A DNA stretch of 64,000 bases from Wenjunlia tyrosinilytica (GCF_014646055.1 NZ_BMMS01000018.1:62001-126000), one strand, 5' to 3'; positions 17,425 through 26,211 are shown, numbered from the stretch's first letter. Made by a program: numbers and translations. The notes: generated by a model not told the origin, from the letters alone.

Positions 17425-18270
17425 ATGGCCGCGAAGTCAACCGCGAGGGCCGAACGGCGCCCCGGTCCGCTCGTCTACACGGCGATGGCGCTGCTCGTCC
17501 TCGCCTCGCTCTTCCCCCTGTACTGGACGTTCGTTGTCGCCTCCAACGACAACTCGGTGATCGGCCAGTCCACTCCACCGCTCGTTCCGGGCGGCCACCT
17601 GTTCGACAACTTCTCCAGGGTCTTCGACTCGGTGGAGTTCTGGATCGCGATGAAGAACAGCCTGATCATCTCGACGACCACGGCTGTCAGCAATGTCGTG
17701 CTCTCGACGATGGCCGGGTTCGCCTTCGCCAAACTGCGGTTCCGCGGGCGGAACCTCCTGCTGGGCACGGTGGTCGCCACCGTCATGGTGCCGACCCAGC
17801 TGGGCATCGTCCCGCTCTACATGATGATCACCAAGATGGGGCTGTTCGCCTCCGTCTCCGCGGTCATCCTCCCGTCGCTGGTCTCCGCGTTCGGTGTCTT
17901 CTGGATGCGCCAGGCCATCGACGAGAACATACCCGACGAACTGGTGGAGGCCGCCCGGGTCGACGGCTGCCGCCTGATCGGGGTGTGGTGGCACGTCGTG
18001 CTGCCGGGAGTGCGCTCCACCGCCTCGGTGCTGGCCATGTTCGTGTTCATGACGGCCTGGAACGACTTCTTCTGGCCGCTCATCGTCCTGCCGCCCGGCA
18101 CCGGGGGCACCGTGCAGACCGTTCTCAGCCAGCTCGCGGCCGGGTACTTCACCGACTACTCGCTCATCATGAGCGGCGCCTTCCTCGGAGTGCTGCCGTT
18201 GCTCGTGCTGTTCGTGGCGTTCGCCCGGCAGATCGTCTCCGGCGTCATGGCCGGCGCGGTCAAGGGCTGA
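17425..18270 (+). CDS. Sugar ABC transporter permease (CebG-like)
   Basis: A 281-aa MalG-type permease, partner of the previous gene, with six membrane segments. Its EAA loop contains DELVEAARVDGCRL. The ATG at 17425 lies 15 bp after the upstream stop with GAGAGG before it. Together with the binding protein it forms the uptake channel for the disaccharide that the next gene hydrolyses. Confidence 0.93.
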   Translation: MAAKSTARAERRPGPLVYTAMALLVLASLFPLYWTFVVASNDNSVIGQSTPPLVPGGHLFDNFSRVFDSVEFWIAMKNSLIISTTTAVSNVVLSTMAGFAFAKLRFRGRNLLLGTVVATVMVPTQLGIVPLYMMITKMGLFASVSAVILPSLVSAFGVFWMRQAIDENIPDELVEAARVDGCRLIGVWWHVVLPGVRSTASVLAMFVFMTAWNDFFWPLIVLPPGTGGTVQTVLSQLAAGYFTDYSLIMSGAFLGVLPLLVLFVAFARQIVSGVMAGAVKG

Positions 18271-18315
18271 TCCCGCCGGCCCGACCGGCCGACCGACTCT
18301 AGGAGAAGTTTCCAG

Positions 18316-19722
18316 GTGACCAACCTCTTTACCTCCACCATGCCCGCTCACGCCTCCCGGGGCCCCCTGCGCTTCCCCGAGACCTTCCGCTGGGGCGTTT
18401 CCACCGCGGCCATCCAGATCGAGGGCGCGACGCGAGCGGACGGCAGAGGCCGCTCCATCTGGGACACGTTCAGCGAGCGGCCGGGCGCCGTCCTCGACGG
18501 CGACACCCCCGAACATGCCTGCGACCACTACCGGCGATGGCCCCAGGACATCGCGCTGATGCGGGAGTTGGGCGTGGGTTCCTACCGCTTCTCCATCGCC
18601 TGGCCGCGTATCCAGCCGCAGGGGCGCGGCCCCGCCCTCGAAGCCGGTCTCGACTTCTACGACCGCCTCGTCGACGGCCTGCTCGAAGTGGGGATCGACC
18701 CGGTCGCCACGCTCTACCACTGGGATCTTCCGCAGGCGCTCGAGGACGAGGGCGGCTGGGCCGAGCGGGGGACGGCGCAGCGCTTCGCCGAGTACGCCCA
18801 TGTCGTGGCGGGCAGGCTCGGCGACCGCGTCAGGCAGTGGTCCACACTGAATGAGCCCTGGTGCTCGGCCTTCCTCGGCTACTGCAACGGTGTCCACGCC
18901 CCCGGCCGCACGGAGCCCGCCGCGGCGCTGGCCGCGATGCACCATCTCCTGCTCGGCCATGGACTGGCCGTCGAGGCGCTGCGCTCGCAGGCACCGGACG
19001 CCAGGCTGTCCATCGTCCTCAACCTCACCCAGGTGCACGGCGACGACCCGGAGGCCGTGCGCAAGGTGGACGGCCTGCACAACCGCGTCTACCTCGACCC
19101 GGTGCTCCTCGGGCGCTACCCGGCCGACGTGGTCGAGGACACCCGGCACCTCACCGACTGGTCGTTCGTCCGCGAGGGCGACGCGGCGACGATCGCCGCG
19201 CCCATCGACTGGCTGGGCATCAATTACTACGCACCCGCGCACGTCGGGGCCGCCGCCGACCCCTCGGAGGTGACCACCGGTGCGCTGCCGGGCCTGCGCG
19301 GAGTGGTGTACCTGCCGCCGAGGCCCCCGCTGACCGGCATCGGCTGGGAACAGGACCCGGCTTCCTTGACCTCGCTGCTGCTGCGTCTGAGCCATGACTA
19401 CCCCGGTGTGCCGCTGGTGATCACCGAGAACGGGGCCGCGTTCCCCGACGCCGTCGGCCCCGACGGCGGGGTGGACGACGCCGACCGGCTCGCCTACATC
19501 GACGGGCATCTGCGGGCGGTCCACGCGGCCATCGAGGGCGGCGCCCCGGTCCAGGGCTATCTGGCCTGGTCGCTGCTGGACAACTTCGAATGGGCCTTCG
19601 GCTACAGCCAGCGCTTCGGCCTGGTGCATGTGGACTACGAGACGCAGGAGCGCACGATCAAGCGAAGCGGCCACTGGTACGCGCGGGTGGCCCGCTCCGG
19701 TGAGCTGCCGGCGACGGACTGA
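18316..19722 (+). CDS. GH1 family beta-glucosidase
   Basis: A 468-aa cytoplasmic glycoside hydrolase family 1 enzyme that cleaves imported cellobiose or related beta-glucosides to glucose. The acid/base is in NEP (Glu180) and the nucleophile is in ITENG (Glu371). No signal peptide is seen. The GTG at 18316 has AGGAGA nine nt upstream. As the last gene of the uptake operon it plays the role BglC plays in ceb clusters, where it also sets the level of the inducer. Confidence 0.95.
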   Translation: MTNLFTSTMPAHASRGPLRFPETFRWGVSTAAIQIEGATRADGRGRSIWDTFSERPGAVLDGDTPEHACDHYRRWPQDIALMRELGVGSYRFSIAWPRIQPQGRGPALEAGLDFYDRLVDGLLEVGIDPVATLYHWDLPQALEDEGGWAERGTAQRFAEYAHVVAGRLGDRVRQWSTLNEPWCSAFLGYCNGVHAPGRTEPAAALAAMHHLLLGHGLAVEALRSQAPDARLSIVLNLTQVHGDDPEAVRKVDGLHNRVYLDPVLLGRYPADVVEDTRHLTDWSFVREGDAATIAAPIDWLGINYYAPAHVGAAADPSEVTTGALPGLRGVVYLPPRPPLTGIGWEQDPASLTSLLLRLSHDYPGVPLVITENGAAFPDAVGPDGGVDDADRLAYIDGHLRAVHAAIEGGAPVQGYLAWSLLDNFEWAFGYSQRFGLVHVDYETQERTIKRSGHWYARVARSGELPATD

Positions 19723-19853
19723 GGCGCCCTACCGCGGCGCTGCGACGGCACTGCGCGCTGCGCGCTGCGACGGCACATCGAGGCGCGCCATGGCGCGCGC
19801 GAATGACTCCGGGGCGCGGAAATCTGGGGAGACGTCCGTGCCCCGGGCCGGCA

Positions 19854-19889
19854 CCCGGGCACCCCGAGCCTGACCTCGGGGTGCCCGGG
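19854..19889. terminator. Strong bidirectional hairpin between the beta-glucosidase and repressor genes
   Basis: A 15-bp perfect stem (CCCGGGCACCCCGAG and its complement) surrounds a 6-nt loop. It sits in the 272-bp convergent gap, where it can end both transcripts. The rest of the gap has small repeats of GCTGCGACGGCAC and no gene. Confidence 0.8.
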
Positions 19890-19994
19890 GCACCATCGCG
19901 GTCGCACGTGCTCCCGGGCCCGGCAACGAACGTTCCAGGCCACGGCCCCGACGCGGGCCCCGGTACCAACGTCTTCGATGGAGGGGCGGCACGC

Positions 19995-21017
19995 TCAGGC
20001 GGAGGCGCGCCGCACCAGGCGGGTCGGCATTATCGCCGGGGTGAGGCCCTCGGGACCCTCGGCGAGCAGGCGCAGGAGCAGACGGGTCATCTCCCTGCCC
20101 ATCTCCTCCACGTCCTGGCGGACGGTGGTCAGCGGGGGATCGGTCCACAGCGCTATGGACTCTATGTCGTCGAAGCCGACCACGGCGACGTCCTCGGGCA
20201 CCCGCTTCCCGCGCTCGTGCAGGACGGTCAGGGCGCCCGAGGCCATGAGGTCGTTCCCGACGAACACCGCGTCCAGGTCGGGGGCGGCATCCAGGAGCTG
20301 GGCCATCGCCCGCTCCCCGCCCGCGCGGGTGAAGTCACCGTGGGCGAGCAGGGACGGGTCGGCGTCGGGAAGGATGTCCTGGTAGCCGAGCAGGCGGTCG
20401 GTGGCGGACGTCTGGTCCAGGGGGCCGGTGATGTGCGCGATCCGGCGGCGGCCGAGCGCGATCAGATGCTGGACGGCGAGGCGGCCACCGCCCCGGTTGT
20501 CGCTGTCGACGTAGATCGTGTCCTCGTCCATCTGCCGGATGGGACGCCCCCCGAAGACGGTCGGCAGGCCGGCCTGGCGGGTCATCGCGGGCAGGGGGTC
20601 GTCCTCGTGGAGCGAGAACATCAGGGCGCCGTCCACATGCTGGCCGGCCAAGTAGCGGCCCACCCGTGCGTAGTCCCGGCGGTTCTCCACGAGCAGGAGC
20701 ACCAGCTGGCAGTCCGCGGCGGTCAGCTCCAGGCTCATACCGCGCAGATGCGTGCCGAAGAACGGGTCGCCGAACAGCCGGGTCTCCGACTCGGCGACGA
20801 TGACGGCCACCGCGTCGTGGCGGCGGGTGACCAGGGTGCGCGCCGCCTGGTTGGGTACGTATCCGAGCTCCGCGATCGACCGTTCCACACGTTGGCGGAC
20901 CGGGCGGCGGACGCCGGGCGAGCCGTTGACGACGCGCGATACGGTCGCGCGGGAGACGCCCGCGTGCTCGGCCACGGCTTCGAGCGTGGGTCTGGTCCTG
21001 GAGCGGGAATCGGACAC
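19995..21017 (-). CDS. LacI-family transcriptional repressor (CebR-like)
   Basis: A 340-aa LacI/GalR regulator. The N-terminal helix-turn-helix, about residues 11-30 with AVAEHAGVSRATVSRVVNG, is followed by the hinge and a periplasmic-binding-fold sensor domain. The GTG at 21017 has GAGGAGTGA upstream. The CebR-box-like site at 21077 lies in its own promoter and another lies before the uptake operon, which supports autoregulation and control of the operon. Unlike the classic ceb cluster, the regulator here is convergent at the 3' end. Confidence 0.93.
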   Translation of the reverse strand: MSDSRSRTRPTLEAVAEHAGVSRATVSRVVNGSPGVRRPVRQRVERSIAELGYVPNQAARTLVTRRHDAVAVIVAESETRLFGDPFFGTHLRGMSLELTAADCQLVLLLVENRRDYARVGRYLAGQHVDGALMFSLHEDDPLPAMTRQAGLPTVFGGRPIRQMDEDTIYVDSDNRGGGRLAVQHLIALGRRRIAHITGPLDQTSATDRLLGYQDILPDADPSLLAHGDFTRAGGERAMAQLLDAAPDLDAVFVGNDLMASGALTVLHERGKRVPEDVAVVGFDDIESIALWTDPPLTTVRQDVEEMGREMTRLLLRLLAEGPEGLTPAIMPTRLVRRASA

Positions 21018-21076
21018 TGGTCACTCCTCGTTCACCGGATGCCGTGGCGGAAGCCTATCGGGTGACGGCACAGATG

Positions 21077-21090
21077 TGAGAGCGCTCCCA
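21077..21090. promoter_or_regulatory. Second CebR-box-like operator, in the repressor promoter
   Basis: TGAGAGCGCTCCCA is one half-site change away from the operator at 15060. It lies 60 bp upstream of the repressor start and 69 bp upstream of the divergent Ada/AlkA gene, so that gene could also be affected. Confidence 0.8.
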
Positions 21091-21158
21091 CCACAGGGGA
21101 GGAAGCCATGTCCGATTCCCGCCAGTCCAACCCCGCCCGGTGACGCAGACTGGACGAC

Positions 21159-22913
21159 ATGATCGATGAAGAGACCGCCTACCAGGCAGTGCGCAGCCGG
21201 GACTCGCGCTTCGACGGCGTGTTCTTCCTCGGCGTCGCCACCACCGGCATCTACTGCCGCCCCAGCTGCCCGGCGGTCACCCCGAAGCGTCCCAACGCAC
21301 GCTTCTACCCGACCGCCGCCGCGGCGCAGGGGGCGGGCTTCCGCGCCTGCCGCCGATGCCGCCCCGACGCCGTGCCGGGCTCGCCGGAGTGGAACGTCCG
21401 CGCCGATGTCGTGGGCCGTGCCATGCGGCTGATCGGTGACGGTGTCGTGGACCGTGAAGGCGTCAGCGGGCTCGCCGAACGCCTCGGCTACAGCACCAGG
21501 CAGGTCCACCGCCAGCTCACCGCCGAGCTGGGCGCGGGCCCCGTGGCGCTGGCCCGGGCCCAGCGGGCGCACGCCGCCCGTGTCCTGCTCCAGACCACGC
21601 AGCTGCCGGTGACCGAGACGGCGTTCGCGGCCGGGTTCGCGAGCGTACGGCAGTTCAACGACACCATCCGGGCCGTCTACGGCTACACGCCCAGGGAGCT
21701 TCGGGCGGCGGCGGGAGGCGGCAGCACCGGGCGGGGAGCGGGATCCTCGGGACTCGTTCCGCTGCGCCTGGCCCACCGCGCCCCCTACGACGCCGCCGGG
21801 GTCTTCGACTTCCTGGCCGCCCGTACGGTCCCCGGCGTCGAGGAGATGGCGGGCCCGCCCGGCGTGCGCACCTACCGCCGCACCCTGCGGCTGCCCAACG
21901 GGCACGGAGTCGCCGAGGTGGACGAGCCCCGCGGCTCCCGGCAGACGCACTGGCTGGACTGCCGCCTGCGCCTGTCCGACCTGCGCGACCTGACCACGGC
22001 GGTGCAGCGGATGCGGGCCCTGTTCGACCTGGACGCGGATCCGGGGGCCATCGCCGAACGACTCGGAGCCGACCCATGGCTCGGCCCACTGGTGGCCGCG
22101 CGGCCCGGTCTGCGCTCGCCCGGTTCCCCCGACCCGCACGAGCACGCGCTGCGAGCGGTCCTCGGCCGGCAGGTGACCCTCGAGGCGGCGAGGACGCTCG
22201 CGGGGCGGCTCACCGCGGCCCTCGGACAGCCGCTGCCCGAGCCGAGCGGTGGCCTGACCCATCTCTTCCCCGGCCCCGCCTCCGTTGCCGCAGCCGAGCT
22301 GGACGTGCTCGGCATGCCCGACGCGCGAAGTCGAGCGCTGCGGGGCCTCGCCGAGGCACTCGCCGACGCGACCGTGTCCCTCGATCCCGGAACCGACCGG
22401 GACGACGCAGCCAGGGCGCTGCTGGCCCTGCCCGGTATCGGCCCCTGGACGGTCGGTTCCATCCGCATGCGGGCGCTGGGCGACCCCGATGTCCTTCTGC
22501 CCTGGGACGCCGGAGTGCCACAGGGGCTGCTGAGCCTGCGGCCGCCGACCGGCCCCGGCCCCGATTTCCCGGGCTCCGATTTCCCAGGCTCCGACGTCTC
22601 GGGCCCTGATGTCTCGGGCCCTGATGCCTTGGGCCCTGATGCCTTGGGCTCCGGCGTCTCGGGCTCCGGCTCCGATCCCCGGGAGAACGTGTCCCAGCGC
22701 TGGCGGCCTTGGCGCAGCTATGCCACCCACCTCCTGTGGGCCGCCGCCGGTGCCCCCCACCCCACTGCCTCCCGCCCCGTGCCCTCAAGCCCCACCACCT
22801 CCCGCCCCACCACCTCCCGCCCCACCACCTCCCGCCCCACCACCTCCCGCCCCACCACCTCCCGCCCCGCTACCTCCCGCCCCGCTACCTCCCGCCATGG
22901 AGGCGAACAATGA
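21159..22913 (+). CDS. Ada/AlkA fusion: methyl-phosphotriester sensor, AraC HTH and DNA-3-methyladenine glycosylase II
   Basis: A 584-aa DNA alkylation repair protein. Residues about 1-75 are the Ada zinc domain with C33, C37, C64 and C67; C33 corresponds to the methyl-accepting Cys38 of E. coli Ada. An AraC-type HTH follows (about 85-185), then the AlkA N-terminal domain and the HhH-GPD glycosylase domain with catalytic Asp450 in LPWDAGV. A 15-bp tandem repeat encodes a Gly/Pro/Asp/Ser-rich insertion inside the C-terminal part of the HhH domain (about 468-502). A second encodes a TTSRP-repeat tail. It overlaps ogt by 4 nt. Confidence 0.93.
   Translation: MIDEETAYQAVRSRDSRFDGVFFLGVATTGIYCRPSCPAVTPKRPNARFYPTAAAAQGAGFRACRRCRPDAVPGSPEWNVRADVVGRAMRLIGDGVVDREGVSGLAERLGYSTRQVHRQLTAELGAGPVALARAQRAHAARVLLQTTQLPVTETAFAAGFASVRQFNDTIRAVYGYTPRELRAAAGGGSTGRGAGSSGLVPLRLAHRAPYDAAGVFDFLAARTVPGVEEMAGPPGVRTYRRTLRLPNGHGVAEVDEPRGSRQTHWLDCRLRLSDLRDLTTAVQRMRALFDLDADPGAIAERLGADPWLGPLVAARPGLRSPGSPDPHEHALRAVLGRQVTLEAARTLAGRLTAALGQPLPEPSGGLTHLFPGPASVAAAELDVLGMPDARSRALRGLAEALADATVSLDPGTDRDDAARALLALPGIGPWTVGSIRMRALGDPDVLLPWDAGVPQGLLSLRPPTGPGPDFPGSDFPGSDVSGPDVSGPDALGPDALGSGVSGSGSDPRENVSQRWRPWRSYATHLLWAAAGAPHPTASRPVPSSPTTSRPTTSRPTTSRPTTSRPTTSRPATSRPATSRHGGEQ
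22561..22665 (+). repeat. 15-bp tandem repeat inside the AlkA domain
   Basis: Seven imperfect 15-bp units related to CCGATGTCTCGGGCC keep the reading frame. They encode a repeated flexible pentapeptide like SGPDV/LGPDA. They lie between the catalytic Asp450 and the conserved RWRPWRSY segment. Confidence 0.85.
22791..22895 (+). repeat. 15-bp tandem repeat at the 3' end of the Ada/AlkA gene
   Basis: Five units of CCCACCACCTCCCGC are followed by two of CCCGCTACCTCCCGC. In frame they encode a repeating TTSRP/ATSRP tail. The array ends 14 bp before the ogt start and just before its ribosome binding site. Confidence 0.92.
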
Positions 22914-23401
22914 CGCTGTACACGACCACCCCGAGCCCCCTCGGCGAGCTTCTGCTGGCGGGGGAGGAGAGCGACGGCGCTTTCGCCCTGGCCTCCGTCA
23001 CCGTGCCCGACCAGCGCCGGGGCGCCGTCGTCCTGCCCCACTGGCGGCGTGACCCCGTGCCGTTCAAGGAGGCCCTGAGCCAGCTCGAGGCCTACTTCGC
23101 CGGGGAGCTCAAGCAGTTCGACCTGCCGCTCGCCCCCGTGGGCACCCCGTTCCGCCGACGTGTGTGGCAGGCGCTCGACGAGGTCCCCTACGGCAGCACC
23201 ACGACGTATCGGCGGCTGAGCGAGGCGGCCGGCTCGCCCGGCGCGGTCCGTGCGGTCGGCGGGGCGGTCGGTGCCAATCCGCTGCTCGTGATCCGCGCCT
23301 GCCACCGGGTGATCGGATCCGACGGCACCCTCACCGGCTACGCGGGCGGCCTCGACCGCAAGCGCAGCCTCCTGACCATCGAAGGAGCCCTGCTGGTGTG
23401 A
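22910..23401 (+). CDS. ogt: Methylated-DNA--protein-cysteine methyltransferase
   Basis: A 163-aa suicide enzyme that removes O6-methyl groups from guanine onto its own Cys. The DNA-binding helix carries VPYGSTTTYRRLSEAAGSP, and the active site reads IRACHRVIG. The usual Pro before the Cys is replaced by Ala. The ATG at 22910 overlaps the Ada/AlkA stop (ATGA) with GGAGGCG upstream, so repair sensor, glycosylase and methyltransferase are translated together. Confidence 0.94.
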   Translation: MTLYTTTPSPLGELLLAGEESDGAFALASVTVPDQRRGAVVLPHWRRDPVPFKEALSQLEAYFAGELKQFDLPLAPVGTPFRRRVWQALDEVPYGSTTTYRRLSEAAGSPGAVRAVGGAVGANPLLVIRACHRVIGSDGTLTGYAGGLDRKRSLLTIEGALLV

Positions 23402-23531
23402 CGGCCGGTGGCGGTCCTGGGCGGCGAAGGCGGCCTTCGATGTCGGTGCGTCCGGGATTCCGCCGGGGTGCCGCCGGGTACCGCTGGGCTTCCGCGGGGT
23501 TCCGCCGGGGTGCCGCCGGGCCCGGACCTCG

Positions 23532-24014
23532 TCAGCCGAAGAGGACCGCGCCACTCCAGGCCCCGGCCACCAGCAGGGCGGCGAACAGCTCGATGAGGAC
23601 ACCGAAGCCGATGGCCCTCAGCGCCGTCCTCGTCGACACCCAGGCATGGGAGTGGCCCCCCAGGCGCAGCCACTCCATCGCGTAGACACCCAGGACGAAG
23701 CCGATCGCCAGGCCGATCAGCGGAATCAGGAAGAAGCCGACCACCCCGGCCACGCCGCCGACCGCCAAGGTCCGCCAGGGCACCCCGGCCTCTCGCATGC
23801 TGCGGCTGGGGAGCAGCCATTTCAGGACCTGGTTCACCAGCAGAACGGCCGTGGCGCCGACCAGGACGAACCAGGCCAGGGAGGTGCGCTCGGCCAGGGC
23901 CCACCACAGGACGGCGGCCCAGCACAGGAGCACTCCGGGCAGGCCGGGCACCAGCACGCCGACGATGCCGAACAGCATGACCAGGCCGACGAGGCAGAGC
24001 TGAGCGGTCCCCAT
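23532..24014 (-). CDS. DUF456 domain-containing membrane protein
   Basis: A 160-aa protein of unknown function with about five hydrophobic segments. The glycine-rich motif VGVLVPGLPGVLLCW near the N-terminus and GLAIGFVLGVYAMEW are typical of DUF456. The 23402-23531 spacer on its 3' side has short CCGCCGGGGTG repeats and no gene. Confidence 0.88.
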   Translation of the reverse strand: MGTAQLCLVGLVMLFGIVGVLVPGLPGVLLCWAAVLWWALAERTSLAWFVLVGATAVLLVNQVLKWLLPSRSMREAGVPWRTLAVGGVAGVVGFFLIPLIGLAIGFVLGVYAMEWLRLGGHSHAWVSTRTALRAIGFGVLIELFAALLVAGAWSGAVLFG

Positions 24015-24134
24015 GAGGGCAAGCCTGCCCGATGCGAGCGGCTCACACCCGCTGTGACGCCGTTCGGCAGGCTCATGGCACCCCCGTGACGCCGTTCCCG
24101 CACGCTCATGGCCTTCCGGGAACGGCGCCGTGGG

Positions 24135-24896
24135 TCATCCCACCCGGGGCACGCCCCGCTTGCGCAGCATGTCGTTCATCATGTCGATCTCGGACTGCTG
24201 GCCCTCGGCCATGGTCTTGGCGAGTCCGTGGATCTGCTTGTCGTCCGACAGGTCGACCGCGCCCTGCGCCATCTCGATGCCGCCCTTGTGATGGGCGATC
24301 ATCAGGCGCAGGTACAGGATCTCCGCGGCCTTGCCCCTGGCCTTGCGCAGCTTGTCCAGCTCCGCGTTCGTGGCCATACCGGGCATCAGGGAGCCGTCAT
24401 GGGCCTTGTACGAGGCGTGGTGGCCACCCATCCAGGCCATGGGCGGCTTGTCCCCGGTCGGGGTCAGCCCCCACACGTCCAGCCACCCGAGCAGCATGCC
24501 GCGCTGGTTGGCCTGGGTGTTGGCGATGTCGTAGGCGAGCCGGCGCACGTCCGCGTCGCCGGTGCTGTCGCGGACGATGAACGACATCTCCACCGCCTGC
24601 TGGTGGTGGACCGCCATGTCGCGGGCGAAGCCGGCCTCCGGGGAGTGGTCCCCGGGGGTCGAGCCGCCGCCGTCGAGGTGGACCAGCGCCGCGGCCAGGG
24701 CCAGGCACAGGGCCAGGACCGCGCCGACCGCGGCGGGCCACCAGACCCGGCGCCGGGGCTGCGGCCCGGGACCGCCTTCGGTCCCGAACTCCTCGGCACC
24801 GTCCTCCGGGTCCTTCGCGGACCCGGAGGCGCCGGACTCCCGCGTCACGGGATCGTCCTCGGCCCGCGCGGTGACGCCGTCACGCTCGCGCGTCAC
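24135..24896 (-). CDS. DUF305 domain-containing membrane-anchored protein
   Basis: A 253-aa protein with a charged cytoplasmic N-terminus, one membrane segment (about 51-72) and an extracellular DUF305 four-helix ferritin-like domain. It has the paired motifs DMAVHHQQAVEM and MIAHHKGGIEMA, whose His and Met residues suggest metal (for example copper) binding. Its GTG at 24896 overlaps the upstream gene's stop as GTGA. It is co-transcribed with the DUF3105 gene, a pairing that suggests one shared cell-surface function. Confidence 0.92.
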   Translation of the reverse strand: MTRERDGVTARAEDDPVTRESGASGSAKDPEDGAEEFGTEGGPGPQPRRRVWWPAAVGAVLALCLALAAALVHLDGGGSTPGDHSPEAGFARDMAVHHQQAVEMSFIVRDSTGDADVRRLAYDIANTQANQRGMLLGWLDVWGLTPTGDKPPMAWMGGHHASYKAHDGSLMPGMATNAELDKLRKARGKAAEILYLRLMIAHHKGGIEMAQGAVDLSDDKQIHGLAKTMAEGQQSEIDMMNDMLRKRGVPRVG

Positions 24897-25540
24897 GGGG
24901 TCGGCTTCCCTCCGGTGCAGGCGGCACCCTTCTCACGGGTCTGCTCGCCGTTGACGTACCACTTGAAGAACTGGTTGACCCTCGGGTCCTTGGCGCTGTC
25001 CACGGTGAGCTGGTGGCCCCAGGCGCTCAGCGTGATCACGCCGGACTGGCTCGGGAAGGGGCTCATCAGCGAGTACGGCTTCTGCTTGACCATGTCGGCG
25101 AGCGTCTTGATGTCCGCCTTGCCGGCCTTGCTGTTGTAGGTGACCCAGACGCTGCCGTGCTCGAGCGCGTGGACCGCGTTCTCGTTGCGCAGCGGCTTGT
25201 CGTAGACGTCGCCGTTGCAGTTCTGCCACACCGGGTCGTGGTCGCCGCCGACCGGCGGGGACTGCGGGTACTTCACCGAGTGGCTGACGTGTTTGAAGGT
25301 CAGCCCGCCGTAGGTCTTCTCGCCCTGCACCCGCGCCTTGGGCGGCTTGGAGCTCGCGCTGTTGTCGTCCTTGGAGGCGGACGCGATGATCGCCCAGCCG
25401 CCGCCCACCATGCCCGCGAGGACCACGACCCCCGCGACGACGGCGATTATTCGATTGCGGCGCTCGCGAGCGGCCTCGGCGCGGCGCATCTCCTCGGCGC
25501 GGGCGCGGCGGGCCGAAGCGTTCTGCTTGGCGGAACCCAT
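24893..25540 (-). CDS. DUF3105 domain-containing protein
   Basis: A 215-aa protein with a basic N-terminal coil, a membrane anchor at about 31-55 and an extracellular DUF3105 domain (PPVGGDHDPVWQNCNG, HALEHGSVWVTY). Conserved His and Cys residues could bind metal. The frame is open upstream, but the ATG at 25540 has AAGGA eight nt before it. The 25541-25699 spacer carries 2.6 copies of CGGATGCTGCGGTGCA (from 25596) and no gene. Confidence 0.9.
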   Translation of the reverse strand: MGSAKQNASARRARAEEMRRAEAARERRNRIIAVVAGVVVLAGMVGGGWAIIASASKDDNSASSKPPKARVQGEKTYGGLTFKHVSHSVKYPQSPPVGGDHDPVWQNCNGDVYDKPLRNENAVHALEHGSVWVTYNSKAGKADIKTLADMVKQKPYSLMSPFPSQSGVITLSAWGHQLTVDSAKDPRVNQFFKWYVNGEQTREKGAACTGGKPTP

Positions 25541-25699
25541 GGGTAGTCCTTGTCCCCGCCGCGGATCTGCGCGGCGGTGCGGAATGGAAATCGAACGGAT
25601 GCTGCGGTGCACGGATGCTGCGGTGCACGGATGCGGTGGTGCTGGGTGCGCGAGCGCGGTGCCGCCCTCGTCCGGGGAGCGCCGCGGGGGCATCCGGTA

Positions 25700-26161
25700 T
25701 CAGGTCCGCAGTACCTGGAGGCGGTGCAGGTCCGGGGAGAGGTCGCTGCCCGGGAGCGGGCCCGCAGGACCCGGCGCCGGCAGGGCCACGGCGATCGGCA
25801 GCCGGGGCGGGACCGCGGGGGCGGGCTGCGGCAGCGGCCCGGGAAGCGTCGCTCCCGCGTTCTGCTCGCTGGAGCCGTCGCAGCCGCTGTGGCCCGTACC
25901 GTCGCCGGCCGCGGAGCACACATGGGCGGTGGGCGCCGTCCGGTCGGCCTTCGCGTCGACGTCGTGCGGCCGGACCTTCACGGCGGCGGGCGCGGCCGCG
26001 TGTGCCTTCATGGGCAGGGACCGGTGGTGCACGCCCCCGCGTGGCGCCAGGCTGCCCGAGCACACCAGGAGGGCGGCCAGCAGTGTCGCCAGGGCGCAGC
26101 CGAGCACGGCGAGCCGGGCCAGGCGCTCGGCGTCGCGGCTTCGGGGCTGCGCTGTGGTCAT
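25700..26161 (-). CDS. Hypothetical secreted or membrane-anchored protein
   Basis: A 153-aa protein, not recognised. It has one N-terminal membrane segment or signal (LARLAVLGCALATLLAALLV). A His/Ala-rich middle is followed by two Cys (HVCSAAGDGTGHSGC) and a Pro-rich tail. The ATG at 26161 lacks a ribosome binding site, but a TACTAT -10-like box at 26170-26175 would place the transcript start at or near the ATG, so translation may be leaderless. It lies upstream of the DUF3105/DUF305 pair on the same strand. Confidence 0.65.
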   Translation of the reverse strand: MTTAQPRSRDAERLARLAVLGCALATLLAALLVCSGSLAPRGGVHHRSLPMKAHAAAPAAVKVRPHDVDAKADRTAPTAHVCSAAGDGTGHSGCDGSSEQNAGATLPGPLPQPAPAVPPRLPIAVALPAPGPAGPLPGSDLSPDLHRLQVLRT

Positions 26162-26211
26162 TGCCACAGATAGTAGCCAGCGCGGATGGGGGTGGTGCCA
26201 GGGCCTCGGAC

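Noticed and set aside
21108-21143. 11-codon plus-strand frame with a good ribosome binding site before the Ada/AlkA gene
   Set aside because: Its sequence is an inverted copy of the repressor start; probably a duplication scar and not a gene.
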